Shown piece after piece: positions 42,830 through 54,664 of a stretch of DNA of 64,000 nt; the stretch's first letter is position 1, and the number at the start of each line of letters is the position of its first letter. Location of the stretch: positions 1,030,148-1,094,147 of the forward strand of contig LNGK01000001.1 of the NCBI GenBank assembly GCA_001510575.1, read 5' to 3'. A program made the translations under genes and the position numbers. The notes beneath the pieces were generated by a model, which made no database searches, was not told the origin of the DNA, and saw nothing but the letters and a program-made list of their open reading frames with translations. The stretch is from Knoxdaviesia capensis. Its lineage: Eukaryota > Ascomycota > Sordariomycetes > Microascales > Gondwanamycetaceae.

Positions 42830-45800
42830 GAAGAGAGCTAAGCTTCTAGCTAATATCTACGAGGCTACCTTAGAACCTAAGGGAGAGACTCCTATATATA
42901 TACCTAATACCTATACCGTCTACTATCCTCCCCTCCCCTAAGTATAGTTTATAGAAGTAATAACCGAGACGGTTACTAAGAACTTAAGGGAAATTAAGAA
43001 GGATAGCGATAGGAAGTAAAACTAAATCGTAGATTTAAAGCGGTAGTAAGTATTAATTAAGAAGATCTTAGAGATATAAGATAAAGTTTTATAAATAACT
43101 TAAGAGAACGAATAATAACGTAGATCCTCTTTCCGATAGTAAGAATACTAGTTAGAAGATAAAGATAACGATAACTTAGATAAAAACGGGAACTATAGAC
43201 GTTCGGCTACGAAAGTTAAGATAAAGGAGCTTAAGAACTACGTTATCCTTATCGATAAGACCCTAAAGCTAGCTAGTACTTTAGAATAGCTATAGTAGTC
43301 TAAAGAATTTAAGACTACCCTAAGCGCGTTAGGTATTACTATTAAATAACTCCGAGACCTCTAACCCCTAGTAAGCGCATATATAGTATATATAATAAAG
43401 GAATCGATCGCCCCCGAGATTTCCTTTATATTTAAGGATAAGGTAAATACTTATACCCTATTTAGATCGCTAAAGTAGAATTTCTAGGTAACTAAGGAGT
43501 TACGGATTAAAAATATTATAGTAGTTTTTAATTTCTAAACCGAACCGAGAGAGGGAGTATACTAAATCCTAAATCGATTCGTCTCTATAGTATATAAGGT
43601 AAGACTAGAAGGGCTCGTAATCCTAACTATCTTAACCGCGATAGGCGCTTACTATTATATTACTACCCGTTACCCTAAGCTTAATAGAGACTTCCGCGCT
43701 ATCTTAAAGAGTTTTAATAAGGATATTAATAATAAGGCCGCCTTTATTATAATTATATCTAAATATATAGCTAAGAATATAAACCGTACTACGCGCTAGC
43801 TATAATCTAGATATCCTCCTAACTAGAAGAAAGATAATAACGCGAAGAAACCTAACTACTATACCCCCCCCTCCCTTAAGCCTACCGCTAGTAATATCCC
43901 TATCTAGAAGAAGAGTAATATTTAATATTATTAGTATAGCTTAAAAGGTTATATTATAAGTAAGTACTAAGCGAAAGCGAATAGTAAAGAGAAGACTTAT
44001 AAGCTAGGAGCTATAAATACTACGACTTCTACTAAGAAGCCTACCGAAGGTAAAGGTAATAAGCCTCTAAAAGACGCTAAGCTAAAGGAGTTAACTACCT
44101 TCTATAGTATTACCTATACTACTATAGATTAATAACCCTTTAAACCCTACCCCGTATATTATATCTATACGAATTAGATTTATAATATAGGTTTAGATTC
44201 TTATATTTCGAACGACTTATCTTAGTTTAAGCGAGGATCCCTAAAGACTTTTATTAATTCGATTAAGTTAAAGAGCGGATTATTAGGAGTTTAATATATT
44301 AGAACTATTTAACTCTAGATAAAAGATAGATCTAACCTTAAGATTACTAACGTCTAATATTACCTTACCTTTCCTATTAACGTTATCTCTAGAATTATTT
44401 AGTATAAGAAGGGGTACGTTCTAGTAGTAGACCGGCTAATAATTAAAGATAAGGTTATTACTACTATCTTTCTAATAGAAAGAGGCTTTACGTTAGAAGT
44501 AAAGGAAGGCCCTAAGGCCTATACGACCGTAAACGAGCTTCCTCGCGAGGAAGGCTATACCTTATATACCGAAGTTAATAGTACCGTATACGCTAACGTA
44601 TCCCTACGTACGCTCTTAGAGAGCGAGGCTCTTATATACTAGCGCCTATACTACTTTAGAAAAGTAGCTATATCCCGAATAGTTAAGGCGGTTACTAGTT
44701 CTCTAGTTAAGAAGGTAATTAAACTTATTAAGCCTTATAGCGCCTATAAGTTTAGAAAGATAACGTCTTTTAAACTACTAGACTCTAAAGTACCCTCTAA
44801 GGTACCTAGGGAGGTTATCTATATAGATATAGGTACTATATAACTAGTATCTACGAGCGGGAATAGCTACTTTTTATTAGTATATAATAAGGCGACGAGC
44901 TAACGATCGGTTTATATAATAGCCTAGAAGAGTAATATACTTATATATATCTAGAAGACCGTTAAGAGATAGGCGCTAGAGCTAGGCCGGAAGCTTAAGA
45001 AGCTCTATAGCGATAACGGTACCGACGTCGGTATTAAGAAGCTAGCTATTTATTATAACGAGTAGGGAATTAAGTATATAATATCGCCTCTATATTACCT
45101 AGCCGAGAATAAGCGTATCGAGTATAGTATCCGTAAGGTCTTATAGAAGACTAGAGTAACCGTTATTACTAAGAGTATCCTACTAGAGCTATAGGATAAG
45201 ATTATAACCGTAGTAGTCTATATACTTAATCGGATAGTTATCTCTAGGAGCTTTAATACGCTAATTAGCGCCTTTTAGAAGGCTTACGGGATATACGAGA
45301 AGGTTAATATATTATACCTTTAAATACTAGGTTTTAAATATATTATATATATAAACCCCCTCTAGCGATAGAAGATATTAAATACTAAATTCGATAGCTA
45401 AAATACTAAACTAGTACTTACGGGCGTAGAAGGTATCTTAGTTAGATACTAAGGCCGCTATCTTTATAGAGTATAGATTCTAGAATTTAGATAGGTATAT
45501 ATTACTAAAGATATCTAGTTTTAGGAACGTATCTATAAGCTTTTATATAGAAAGTATATTCGATCTTACCCTCTAAGAGCGTTACGCTAGTTAAAAGCTA
45601 GCGCTACTATTAGTAGTAGTATCCCTAAGAAGGGGATATCTAGCGTATCGGAGCTATCTAGCGTACTAGAGCTATCTAGGGTATCGGAGCTAATAGCTAT
45701 ATTAAAACTATCTAATACGTAGAACTTATTAGATAACGAGGAAGTTACGACTATAAATCCTCCTATTACTAACGAGAGCCGCTTAAGACTAGATAAACTC

Positions 45801-47360
45801 GAAGACCTTAACGAATTAACTAGCGACTAACTATTAGGAAATACTTTTATAGTAGTATCCGATTTAATCTACTTACGTAATACTAACGAAGTATTAAAGC
45901 GTAACCCTTAGCGAGATTAGAAAGCTATAGGAACTTAGATAGAAGCTATTAAGACTAAATTTCGGAAGGTTATTAAGATAAAGACTTTTAAGGTAATATA
46001 GGGAAAGCCTTTAAAGAAACCGATTACTATAAAGCTTACCTTTCGATAGAAGACTAACGTAGAGGGTAACGAAACTAAGAAGAAAGTAAGATAGTACGCT
46101 CGAGGCTTTTAATAACGAGAAGGTATTAACTTCTACGAAATATTCGTATCGACCGCGACCCTAGATACGTAGAGGATCCTATTAGCCCTCGTAGTTAAGA
46201 CGAGAGCTACCTTATAGTAGATAGACGTAGTCTCTACTTACTTATAAGGAGAGCTTAAGGAAACGATCTATATTATCCCTAAGCTTATAATACGTAAGTA
46301 CCTAGATAAATATCCTAAGGAGGCCCTAAAGGTCGGATAGAAGTTAAGAAACGCTTAGTAGTATTTTATTCTACTAAAACCACTATATAAACTAAAGTAG
46401 TTAAGAAGATAGTAGTAGATTCGCCTCTAAGAGGTACTTATAATAATTAGATTTAAGCCTTTATAAGCTAACGACGTAACTTACTATAACCCCTAGACCC
46501 GAGTAGTTATCTCTTCTTACGTTAATAACCTATTAATCCTTTCCCCTAATAAATCTATAGCCGATTAATTTAAGAAAGACCTAGTAAGTATCCTAATCTC
46601 TAAATACTAAGGAGAGCCCGAATAGCTCTTAGGAATAGTAATTAAGATCGAGAATAATAGTATCTTAATTAGCTAGGATACCTATATTAAAGATATACTA
46701 GAGGAGTTCTAGCTTTTAAATTACCGAACCGTAACTACGCTAATAGAGCTAGTTACTTTTTTACCCCCCGAGTATAAAGATATATAACCTACCGATTAAG
46801 GCTTATACTATCGAATAATAGGAAAGCTCTTATACCTTATAGGAAAGACCCGACTTAACGTAGCCTACGCTATATACTAGTACGCGCGCTTCTCTTACGA
46901 CCTACGAATTATATACGCTAAAAGCTTAAAGCGTATACTACGGTACCTTACTAGATACGCTTAGAAAGGGATTACCTACTAATAGAGTCTTACGGCGTAA
47001 GATTAGATACTAAACGCCTAGGCCGATACCTCGTATAGTAATACTAAAGACGCTAAATTTAAATTAACTACTAGCTACGTTATTATATTTAATAATAACC
47101 CTATTAGCTAATATAGTAAACGGTAGAGGCGGACTATTAATTCTTCTACCGAAGCTAAGATCTATATACTACGAGAGACTATATACTACCTAGTATAGCT
47201 TTAATATTTACTAACCGAGCTTAACTTTTATATTAGGAATATCGTCTTCTAGGAGGATAATACCGCTACTATTACCGCTATTACGAAACCTACTTACTAT
47301 CTAAACCTAAAGTACGTCGGTACGCCTCTTTACTCTACTATTAACTAAGTACGGGAACTT
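42830..47360 (+). pseudogene. Copia-1 gag-pol remnant
   Basis: No open frame survives, but plus-strand translation still shows the order of domains. A zinc-knuckle-like block lies at about 43924-43968. A protease active-site-like LDSYISNDLS is at about 44193-44222. Integrase has Asp in YIDI (about 44825), SDNGT (45009-45023) and Glu in LAENKRIE (about 45100). Reverse transcriptase spans about 46080-46700 with YVNNLLILS (the usual YVDD, 46518-46544), and RNase H has SSTEAK at about 47143-47160. Nonsense codons fall at former Gln and Trp positions. Confidence 0.88.
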
Positions 47361-47486
47361 AATATTAGAGTATAATATATACCTATAGCTAAATAATTAG
47401 CGGATATACTAACTAAGCTATTAGGGAGAGTGCTATTTAAGAGGCACGTAGGATTACTAGTATATAACGTTCTATCTAAGAAGGGG

Positions 47487-47828
47487 TATTAAATATTAGA
47501 ATAATTTATATTATATTATCCTTTATATAGCCGGAAGTTTATAATAAAGAATAAGGCTACGATAAATAGCCTAGAGAATAATAATAGATATAATATAGAT
47601 TTACGAAGAGCCTAGTATAGGAAGGGAAGCCTTAGAAGGTATTAGGGATCTAGACGGGGGAAGCCTAGATCCCATAGGGGATAAGAAGGAAGCTTTCCCC
47701 CTATCTATTCTAGCATAGTATTTCATAGCCATCAACTACTTATCTTATTTTTTACCCCCTACCTTTATGAATAGTATTAACTGCAAAGTTACGCTTCTAA
47801 TTCTAACCGCCTTTCCTATATTCGAACA
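47487..47828 (+). repeat. Copia-1 3' LTR
   Basis: 342 bases. Here the inner (left) part is mutated and the outer part (from about 47671, with CCCATAGG, CATAGCCATCAAC and GAACA at the end) is not, the mirror image of the 5' LTR. Confidence 0.95.
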
Positions 47829-47950
47829 TCTTATTCTCTTATTCTCTTATTCTCTTATTCTCTTATTCTCTTATTCTCTTATTCTCTTATTCTCTTATTC
47901 TCTTATTCTCTTATTCTCTTATTCTCTTATTCTCTTATTCTCTTATTCTC
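47829..47950. repeat. Octanucleotide microsatellite (TTATTCTC)n, right part
   Basis: About fifteen perfect copies. With the left part and after removing the 5-base duplication, the original array was about 204 bases (25.5 copies). Confidence 0.97.
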
Positions 47951-48147
47951 TGATTTTTTACTTTTAAAGCTTAAACGGGATTAGAATTATTAATATATAA
48001 TTATTTAAAAATTTAATATTTAAAGCTAAAACTATATAATTTCCTTAGATATAATTTAAAAGTAAAATCTTATAAAACTTATATTACGGTTTTTAATATA
48101 ATATTATAATTAATAAGAAAGTAAAAGTATAGCACTTATTCTATAGC
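47951..48147. other. AT-rich mutated repeat DNA
   Basis: RIP-like sequence between the microsatellite and the inverted LTR-like piece. A 23-base segment at about 48125-48147 resembles 62356-62378 near the end of the gypsy coding remnant, so it may be a displaced gypsy end. Confidence 0.4.
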
Positions 48148-48433
48148 GTTATAATTCCTAGTTATATAGTCTAAAGGACTAATAAATAAGTTATAATTAT
48201 AAGGCACGTATAGAGAAATATATAAAAAGGGAAGCTTAAATTTTTTTCTATCTTAAGATATTTCCTATAAAAGCGCGGTAGATATCTACCTTTTATAGGT
48301 CTTTTACTAGCTCTTTAAGGTATTTATATATATATAGATATATACCTAAATACTTACTATTAGGTAGTATCTACGTATATTAGTATACGTTTATACGTAA
48401 TTATAATATACTCTAACCTATTAGGGATCTATA
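48148..48433 (-). repeat. Inverted, partial gypsy LTR
   Basis: The reverse complement matches the gypsy LTRs at 50542, 63325 and 63685 over most of their length; its TG (now TA) end is at 48433. The other LTR end is diverged or missing. It faces the LTR at 50542 head to head across about 2.1 kb. Confidence 0.8.
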
Positions 48434-50541
48434 AGATCCCCTTTCTTAACTAGATTATCTACGATCTACTTTTAACTAGTAAAGGATATTAAAAAGACTT
48501 CCCTTTATATAATTTTATACTCGTACTATAAGCGGTTTTTAATTATTTTTATATTTTTTTAAGGGTCCTCTTTTTTATCCTTTTTAACTTTTCTAAGCGT
48601 ATAAAAAGAAATATAATATAAAGCGAGTCTAAATAGTAGTTAGATAGGAATAATAATAGTAATCGATAGGAAAATAGGTATCTAATATAATAAAGGGGAA
48701 CTTCCTATTTATAGCGTTTTAGGTAGCTATAGGTACCGTTTTATCTATCTAATAACGTAAATACCTTAGTATTAAATAGTATTAAGAGGGATTAAGAATA
48801 CTACGACGCCTAGTTAGATAGTAATAGCTTATACTATACTTTATAGATAGCGATTACGTAACTCGTTTACTTATTATTAGTTAATATAAGTAGGCGCTAC
48901 GCCTAGGAATTAGGCTATAAAAGTAATAGGGACTAGGGCGTTAGGAAAAGGGGGTACTATTATAATAGCGGTAGCTATTATTAGTATAGCTATCGGCGTA
49001 AATACTAGTATTATAGGTATAATGGCGGCTCTACTAGCTAGTATTAGTACTATAACGACTAGTATAGCGGGTACTATTACTAGCGGAATAGGTACTAGCG
49101 GGGGTCTTCCCTTAATAGTATTAATTTTAGCGGCCTTAGTAGCCGAAAAGAGAGGTAATAGGTATATCGTAGTTAAGGCTAACGCTAAAGCTATACGCTA
49201 TAAACGTATAATAGTTAGTTAAACGGGTATAAGGTAGCCTTCGAAGGTATACTATAGGGCTACTATATTAACGAAACGGTACGCGTTATTAAATTCCGCG
49301 TTATTTAACTTCCTATTAGTAGCTATAACGCTCGTATTATACTTACGTATATAATTTATAGCCGCGATATCTTAGAGGGTATAGGTATAGACGCTTAATA
49401 CGTTAATCTAGTTCTTATTAGTAGTAATAAAAGTATTTATTTATACTAATATATTATTAAGTACTTAGTAATTAGCTTAATTATTATAGTATTTAGTATA
49501 AGTATTCTATACGATATTATTAATAACGTATCGGTAGTAAAGAATACCTAGGTATTCGATACGTCTTAGTACGTATTAGGTATATAGAATCGGCTTAACG
49601 GCTCTAACTATAGCGGTAACGCATAGTACGTTCGTAACGGGAGTAGCGGTAAGGGGAATAGCGGCTATAATAAGTAATAGAGTATTATTAGCGTTATTAT
49701 TATTATTATTAATAGGTTATTAAGAGATATTATTATCGTTTATAATATAAATAGTAGGCTTAGTAAGTAGAATAGCTATTAATAGTATTAATAATAGAAA
49801 GAATAGATAAGAAAGAGATAGTAGTAATAAGAGAGATAAAGAACTATCTAATTCTAAATCGTTTATAGCTAGAGATCGCTAGCTTCTTATACTTCTTCGT
49901 TAGTTATATAACTATTTATTTCTTTATTTATTATAAATAAGAAAGAATTTAGTTTTTTATTATAAAAGGTAAGGTTATTACGGCGTTTATCGTATTATAG
50001 TAATCCTTTTATTAGCTAATATAGTCTTAATAGCTATTAAACCGGGTAGTTACTAAGAAAAGCGGGTCCCGGAGGGTAGAAGGGATAGCTAGATAAAGGA
50101 CGTTTAGGTTAGTCGTAGTATTTAGAATATCGTATTATAGTGGTATTATACTATTTAGTATTAGATAATATAATTAATACCTCCTTCCCCTCCCTTCGTC
50201 GTACGAATATAAGAAAGGGCGATAGTTAGCTACGTAAATATAAGTAGCTAGCGTAAAGCGTAGGAATTAAGAATAAAGAAGGGAAGAAAGAAAGAAATAG
50301 TATATAGGCGTAGCGATAAGCCTAGAGCGTTTTATTAATTATTAATATAGGAAAATAAGTTAAATATAAGGAAATATATAAGAAAAAATTAGAAAAAGTA
50401 TATAAAAAGCGGAATATTAGCGGTAATAGTAGTAAAATAAAAAAAGAATAATAAAAGGAAAATTTTAAAAAGGGAAAATAGTATAGCTTAATAGTAAGGC
50501 GTAACTAAAATAAAAATAAAATAAAGGAAATTAGGATATAG
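48434..50541. other. RIP-mutated repeat of unknown identity
   Basis: About 2.1 kb with almost no CpA/TpG. Gly/Ser/Tyr-like simple codon patterns occur at 48900-49200 and an ATT triplet run at about 49690-49712. I recognise no transposase, reverse transcriptase or other domain. An open frame at 49022-49222 looks like a by-product of composition. Confidence 0.5.
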
Positions 50542-50901
50542 TGTGGATCCCTAATAGGTCAGAGTGTATTGTAATTACGTATAAACATATACTAATATAC
50601 GTGGATACTACCTAGCGGTAAGTATTTAGGTATATATCTATATATATATAAATACCTTAAAGAGCTAGTAAAAGACCTATAAAAGGTAGATATCTATTAC
50701 GCTTTTATAGGAAATATCTTAAGATAGAAAAAATTTAAGCTTCCCTTTATATATATTTCTCTATATATATCTTATAATTATAACTTATTTATTAGTCCTT
50801 TAGACTATATATCTAAGAATTATAAAAAATTAATTTTTTATAAGCGTAATACTTATACTATTAATCTCTTATTAACCTTCCTTTAAAGCCTAACCGTCGT
50901 A
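50542..50901 (+). repeat. Gypsy 5' LTR
   Basis: Starts TGTGGATCC, ends CCGTCGTA. Matches the copies at 63325 and 63685 closely. Some TG/CA are kept near its start (GGTCAGAGTGTATTG), again a less mutated outer edge. Confidence 0.92.
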
Positions 50902-51799
50902 ATCGATTACCTTTCCTCTAGGTTCGAGTCCTAATCGATACGTAATCGACTAATATTTCGACTTTCCTTTCTTTTAATTTAGAATTTACTTTTACCGATA
51001 GCTTTACTACTTTCCGCCGTAGTAAACTACGAATTACCTTTCTTTTATAAAAGCCCTTTCTATTTAACCTCCTTTTAGTAACGAAAGCACGTTAAATAAA
51101 TATCTTTTATTTTCCTTCTTTTAATTCCGTCCTTACCGAACTAATAGCTAATTAACTACTATTATTCTAGTAAAATACCGAATTACCCTACCTTTACCGA
51201 CGTTTATACGCCTCCCACGTACCTTTCCTAATCCTCCTAAGCTATCGGATACTATTAATAGGTTTAAGTCTTATTACTAAATATTTAATAGCTAATCCCT
51301 CTATTTCTATTTATTTCTACGATTTTTCTACGATTTTTCTTTTATTTTATAACTTTTCTATTTATTCTACGACTTTACTTATTTATTTCTACGACTTTTA
51401 CTAGTTATTTCTAAGATTCCTACCGTTCTAATAACTAACGCCTTAACCTTTCTACTATTTTTAATTATTTTCTACTATCTCCGTTTATAGACTTCCTTTA
51501 TTACCTATTCTCTTATTCTATTTAATTCTAATTACTAATCTACCTCTTATTCTAAGACTAACCCGCTTTTATACCCCTTTTATACCCCTTTTATATACTA
51601 ATAGTCTTATTTCTTATTTTACTAGCCCTATTTCTTTTCTAATAGTTACCCTTTCTACTACTCTTTCCCCTTATTATTAACCTTATAAATCTAGATTATC
51701 TAACTATTTTATAACTATTATACCCTAGTTTTCCTTATTTATTCCTTTTCGCTCCTATTTACTATTAGTTTATATCCTTAACCCCCTATTTCCTAGTAA

Positions 51800-53760
51800 G
51801 CTTAGACCGCTAAATATCCGCTTTTACGCTAAATATTAGATAAAGAATAACGTATTCTACGTAAAAGAGATAAAAGTATTACTTATAACTTTAAAGCCTT
51901 AAGTAAAGTAAGTGTTATAACTAACTTATAAATTAGTAAGTTATTAGTTAAAGAGCTATAACCCCTTATAGAAGTAACCCCTATTATATATAATTATTAA
52001 ATAATAATAGGATAAGGGAAAGGAAAGGTTATAGATAACGGGATAAATATCCTACTAGCTTAGCTAGCTAGTAGTCTACCGCCTTAATATATTAAGTCTA
52101 TTACGATCGAGGAATTAAAGTAAATAATAAAAGCGTTACTTATAGACTATATAGAGTCTAACTTTAATAGATAAGTAAGAGAGAAAGAGCGTACCGATAA
52201 TATAAATACCGTTATTAATACGATAATAGAAAAGCTTTTAGAAAAGCTAATAGACGCTATAAGCTATAGTAACTTACTAGCTATAGCTATAGCTACCTTA
52301 TCCTCTTTTCCTATTCCCTCGCTATTATTAGCTAGTCTATAGATAATAGGACTACTATTACCTACTAACTTAGGTAGAAAGAACCCCCTTTCTAACGTAA
52401 TTATAGCTAATAACCCGTTATTACTTATAACTAGCGTCTAACTAATAAAAAACTAGCCCTTAGTACCGTATATTATATTATAAATACTAAGAAGTATAGG
52501 TAATATAGTTTTAGAAGGATAATAAAGTTATATATATAGATAAGGAGTATACGATAGTAATATATTTCTAATATTTCCTATACTATTCTAGCGAATACCC
52601 TTATAAACGATACCCCCTAAAGTAATATTTTAAGCGAAATTATATCTAAGACCTAAGAGTAAACCGTTTACTGACGTTAGTATTAACGGCTTTACGTTAC
52701 TATTATAGCTAGCTATTAAAGGACGATTCCTAGGCCCTCGTTTAGTAAATAGGAATTTAGCTATTAAAAATAATCTAATAAAGTATAATATACCTCTAAT
52801 AAACGATAAGTACGTTATTAGGTAGTATTAATACCTCTAAGCGACGTTTCTAGAGCTAATACTCCTATTAGATATTAGTAATAAAGAGGATCGTAAGAAA
52901 AATAGTAAAAAAGCTATTAATTAACTATAAAGCGATTACTTAAGTAAGGTAGACTATATAGTTATAGTATAATTAGTACGTATTTAGACCTACTTATATA
53001 AATCTATAATTCTATATACGTATTAAACGTCTTAAATACTATTAGTAATTAGAAGCGAATTTATACCCCTTTAGTATTTTATTCGATAGTATACCGATAT
53101 ACTATAGCCTATACTAATAGAATCTATACTAATATTTATCTCTAATCGTATACTAATATCTACCCCTTCGTATATATTTATAGCTCTTACGTTTAATTAT
53201 TAAAATAAGTCTAAATATAAAGCTATTAAACTCTTAGCTAAAATAATATAGAATTCTATTAATAACTTACTTAAAATATATTATATTCGACGTATAGTAG
53301 AGGATATTCTACGTTATAATATTACGGACTTATAGTATAAGATATAGTAGGATATAACCCTAGACTCTAATATCCCTACTATAGTTAATACTACCTATTA
53401 CCTATTAAAGATTAGATAATTATACGCCACTTAGCTAAATACTACGCTAAAAACCGAGGAGGAAGGAGAAACGCTATAATTTAGAACTTATAAAGAAGTA
53501 CTTAATTATATTATATAGGATAAAGATAGAGATAAATCTACGTATTTCTAGTATAGAAAGATAGGTTATTAGGTTTATAAATATACGGAGCTATATACTA
53601 AGAACGATGATCGACGTTAAAAGGCGTACTAGAATACGCGTTTTACGATAAATTAAGGCTAAACGATAGATAATTATAGTTATTCCCGCGAGCCTCGTAA
53701 CTATTCTTAAAATACCTCCCGCGACCGTAACTATTTATAAAAACTATCTTATAACTAAAA
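51800..53760 (+). pseudogene. Gypsy gag remnant
   Basis: Broken frames of helical character ending in a zinc-knuckle-like block at about 53543-53584. The first Cys and the His codon appear as TAT and TAT (Tyr) through RIP, followed by a basic Arg/Tyr-rich tail. No start codon remains. Limits are approximate. Confidence 0.6.
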
Positions 53761-54049
53761 GATATACCGTTCCCCTACTCCCTACCCCTTTAGGAATAAA
53801 GATAGATAAATAATAGATAAAGGATAGCGGAATAATAGGAGAAGGGATAAGAAGCCTACTATTTATAGTATATATCCTATATAGAAAAAAGACTTATCTC
53901 CTAAAGGATCTCCCCTCTTAGAAGCTACGGGCTTAGATATAGATAATAACTATTTCGCTAACGTTACCTACTATTCTATACTATTTATAATCCCTTTAGT
54001 AAAGGAATTAACGTTAATTAGTAAGATACTAATAAAATAACTATAACGT

Positions 54050-54318
54050 AAAGGATATTATAAACGATACCGCTTCTATACTAGTTTACTAACGAATAAC
54101 TAATAAACGCTACTTATAGTATTTATTAATACTAGAATAGCTAGCGTATTCGTCTCTAAATCGTACGCCTATCGCTATTTAATACTATACCGATCTATTA
54201 ACCCTCTATACCTTAGTAGCCTAGGCGGTAATAGTAGCTTCGTTATTATCGACGATATCGTTATTTCCTTCCGATTAACGATTATTAACGGATTATCTAA
54301 GGTTATTTCTATAGTAGC
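54050..54318 (+). pseudogene. Gypsy protease remnant (interrupted)
   Basis: About 54110-54160 reads LIVFINTRIASVFVS, the pattern of a retroviral-type aspartic protease (D-T/S-G-A) with RIP changes. The frame is cut at 54318 by copia-2 and resumes at 59905. Confidence 0.6.
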
Positions 54319-54664
54319 TGTTGGAAAATATAGGAAAAGGCGGTTAGAATTAGAAGCGTAACTTTACAATTAATACCATTCACAAAGGTAGGGGGTAAAA
54401 AATAAGATGAGTAGTTGATGGCTATAAAATACTATGCTAGAATAGATAGGGGGAAAGCTTCCTTCTTATCCCCTATGGGATCTAGGCTTCCTCCCGTCTG
54501 GATCCCTGATACCTTCTAAGGCTTCCCTTCCTATACTAGGCTCTTCGTAAATCCATATTATATCCATCATTATTCCCTAGGCTATTTATCGCAGCCTTAT
54601 TCTTTATTATAAACTTCCGGCTATATAAAGGATAATATAATATAAATTAATCTAATATTTAACA
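54319..54664 (-). repeat. Copia-2 3' LTR
   Basis: 346 bases, starts TGTTGG, ends TTAACA. Mostly unmutated in its outer part (to about 54590), with TpA replacing TpG/CpA near the inner edge. Confidence 0.95.

Larger units (their letters stand above)
42185..47833 (+). mobile_element. Copia-1: complete Ty1/copia LTR retrotransposon, RIP-mutated
   Basis: The element proper is 42190-47828 (5639 bases) with two LTRs of 342 bases each. The 5-base target duplication TCTTA is at 42185-42189 and 47829-47833. The LTR ends were TG..CA; three of the four ends now read TA. A tRNA-complementary primer site follows the left LTR and a purine tract (AAGAAGGGG) precedes the right LTR. Order of the remnants is gag, protease, integrase, reverse transcriptase, RNase H, which defines Ty1/copia. 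Stop codons are almost all TAA/TAG at former Gln and Trp codons, so it is inactive. Confidence 0.95.

Noticed and set aside
47767..47967. A 66-codon open frame with a repeated YSLILLFS pattern
   Set aside because: It is the translation of the TTATTCTC microsatellite plus the end of the copia-1 LTR; the repeat of eight bases shifts through frames and gives open reading by composition only.
49022..49222. A 66-codon open frame rich in Ile, Ala, Thr and Ser
   Set aside because: It lies in RIP-mutated repeat DNA with no promoter context or known domain; most likely open by chance.
50898..50945. Possible functional tRNA gene in the gypsy leader
   Set aside because: Only a T-arm-like part is seen; no A-box, D-arm or full acceptor stem upstream, because the LTR lies there. 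Kept as an observation only.
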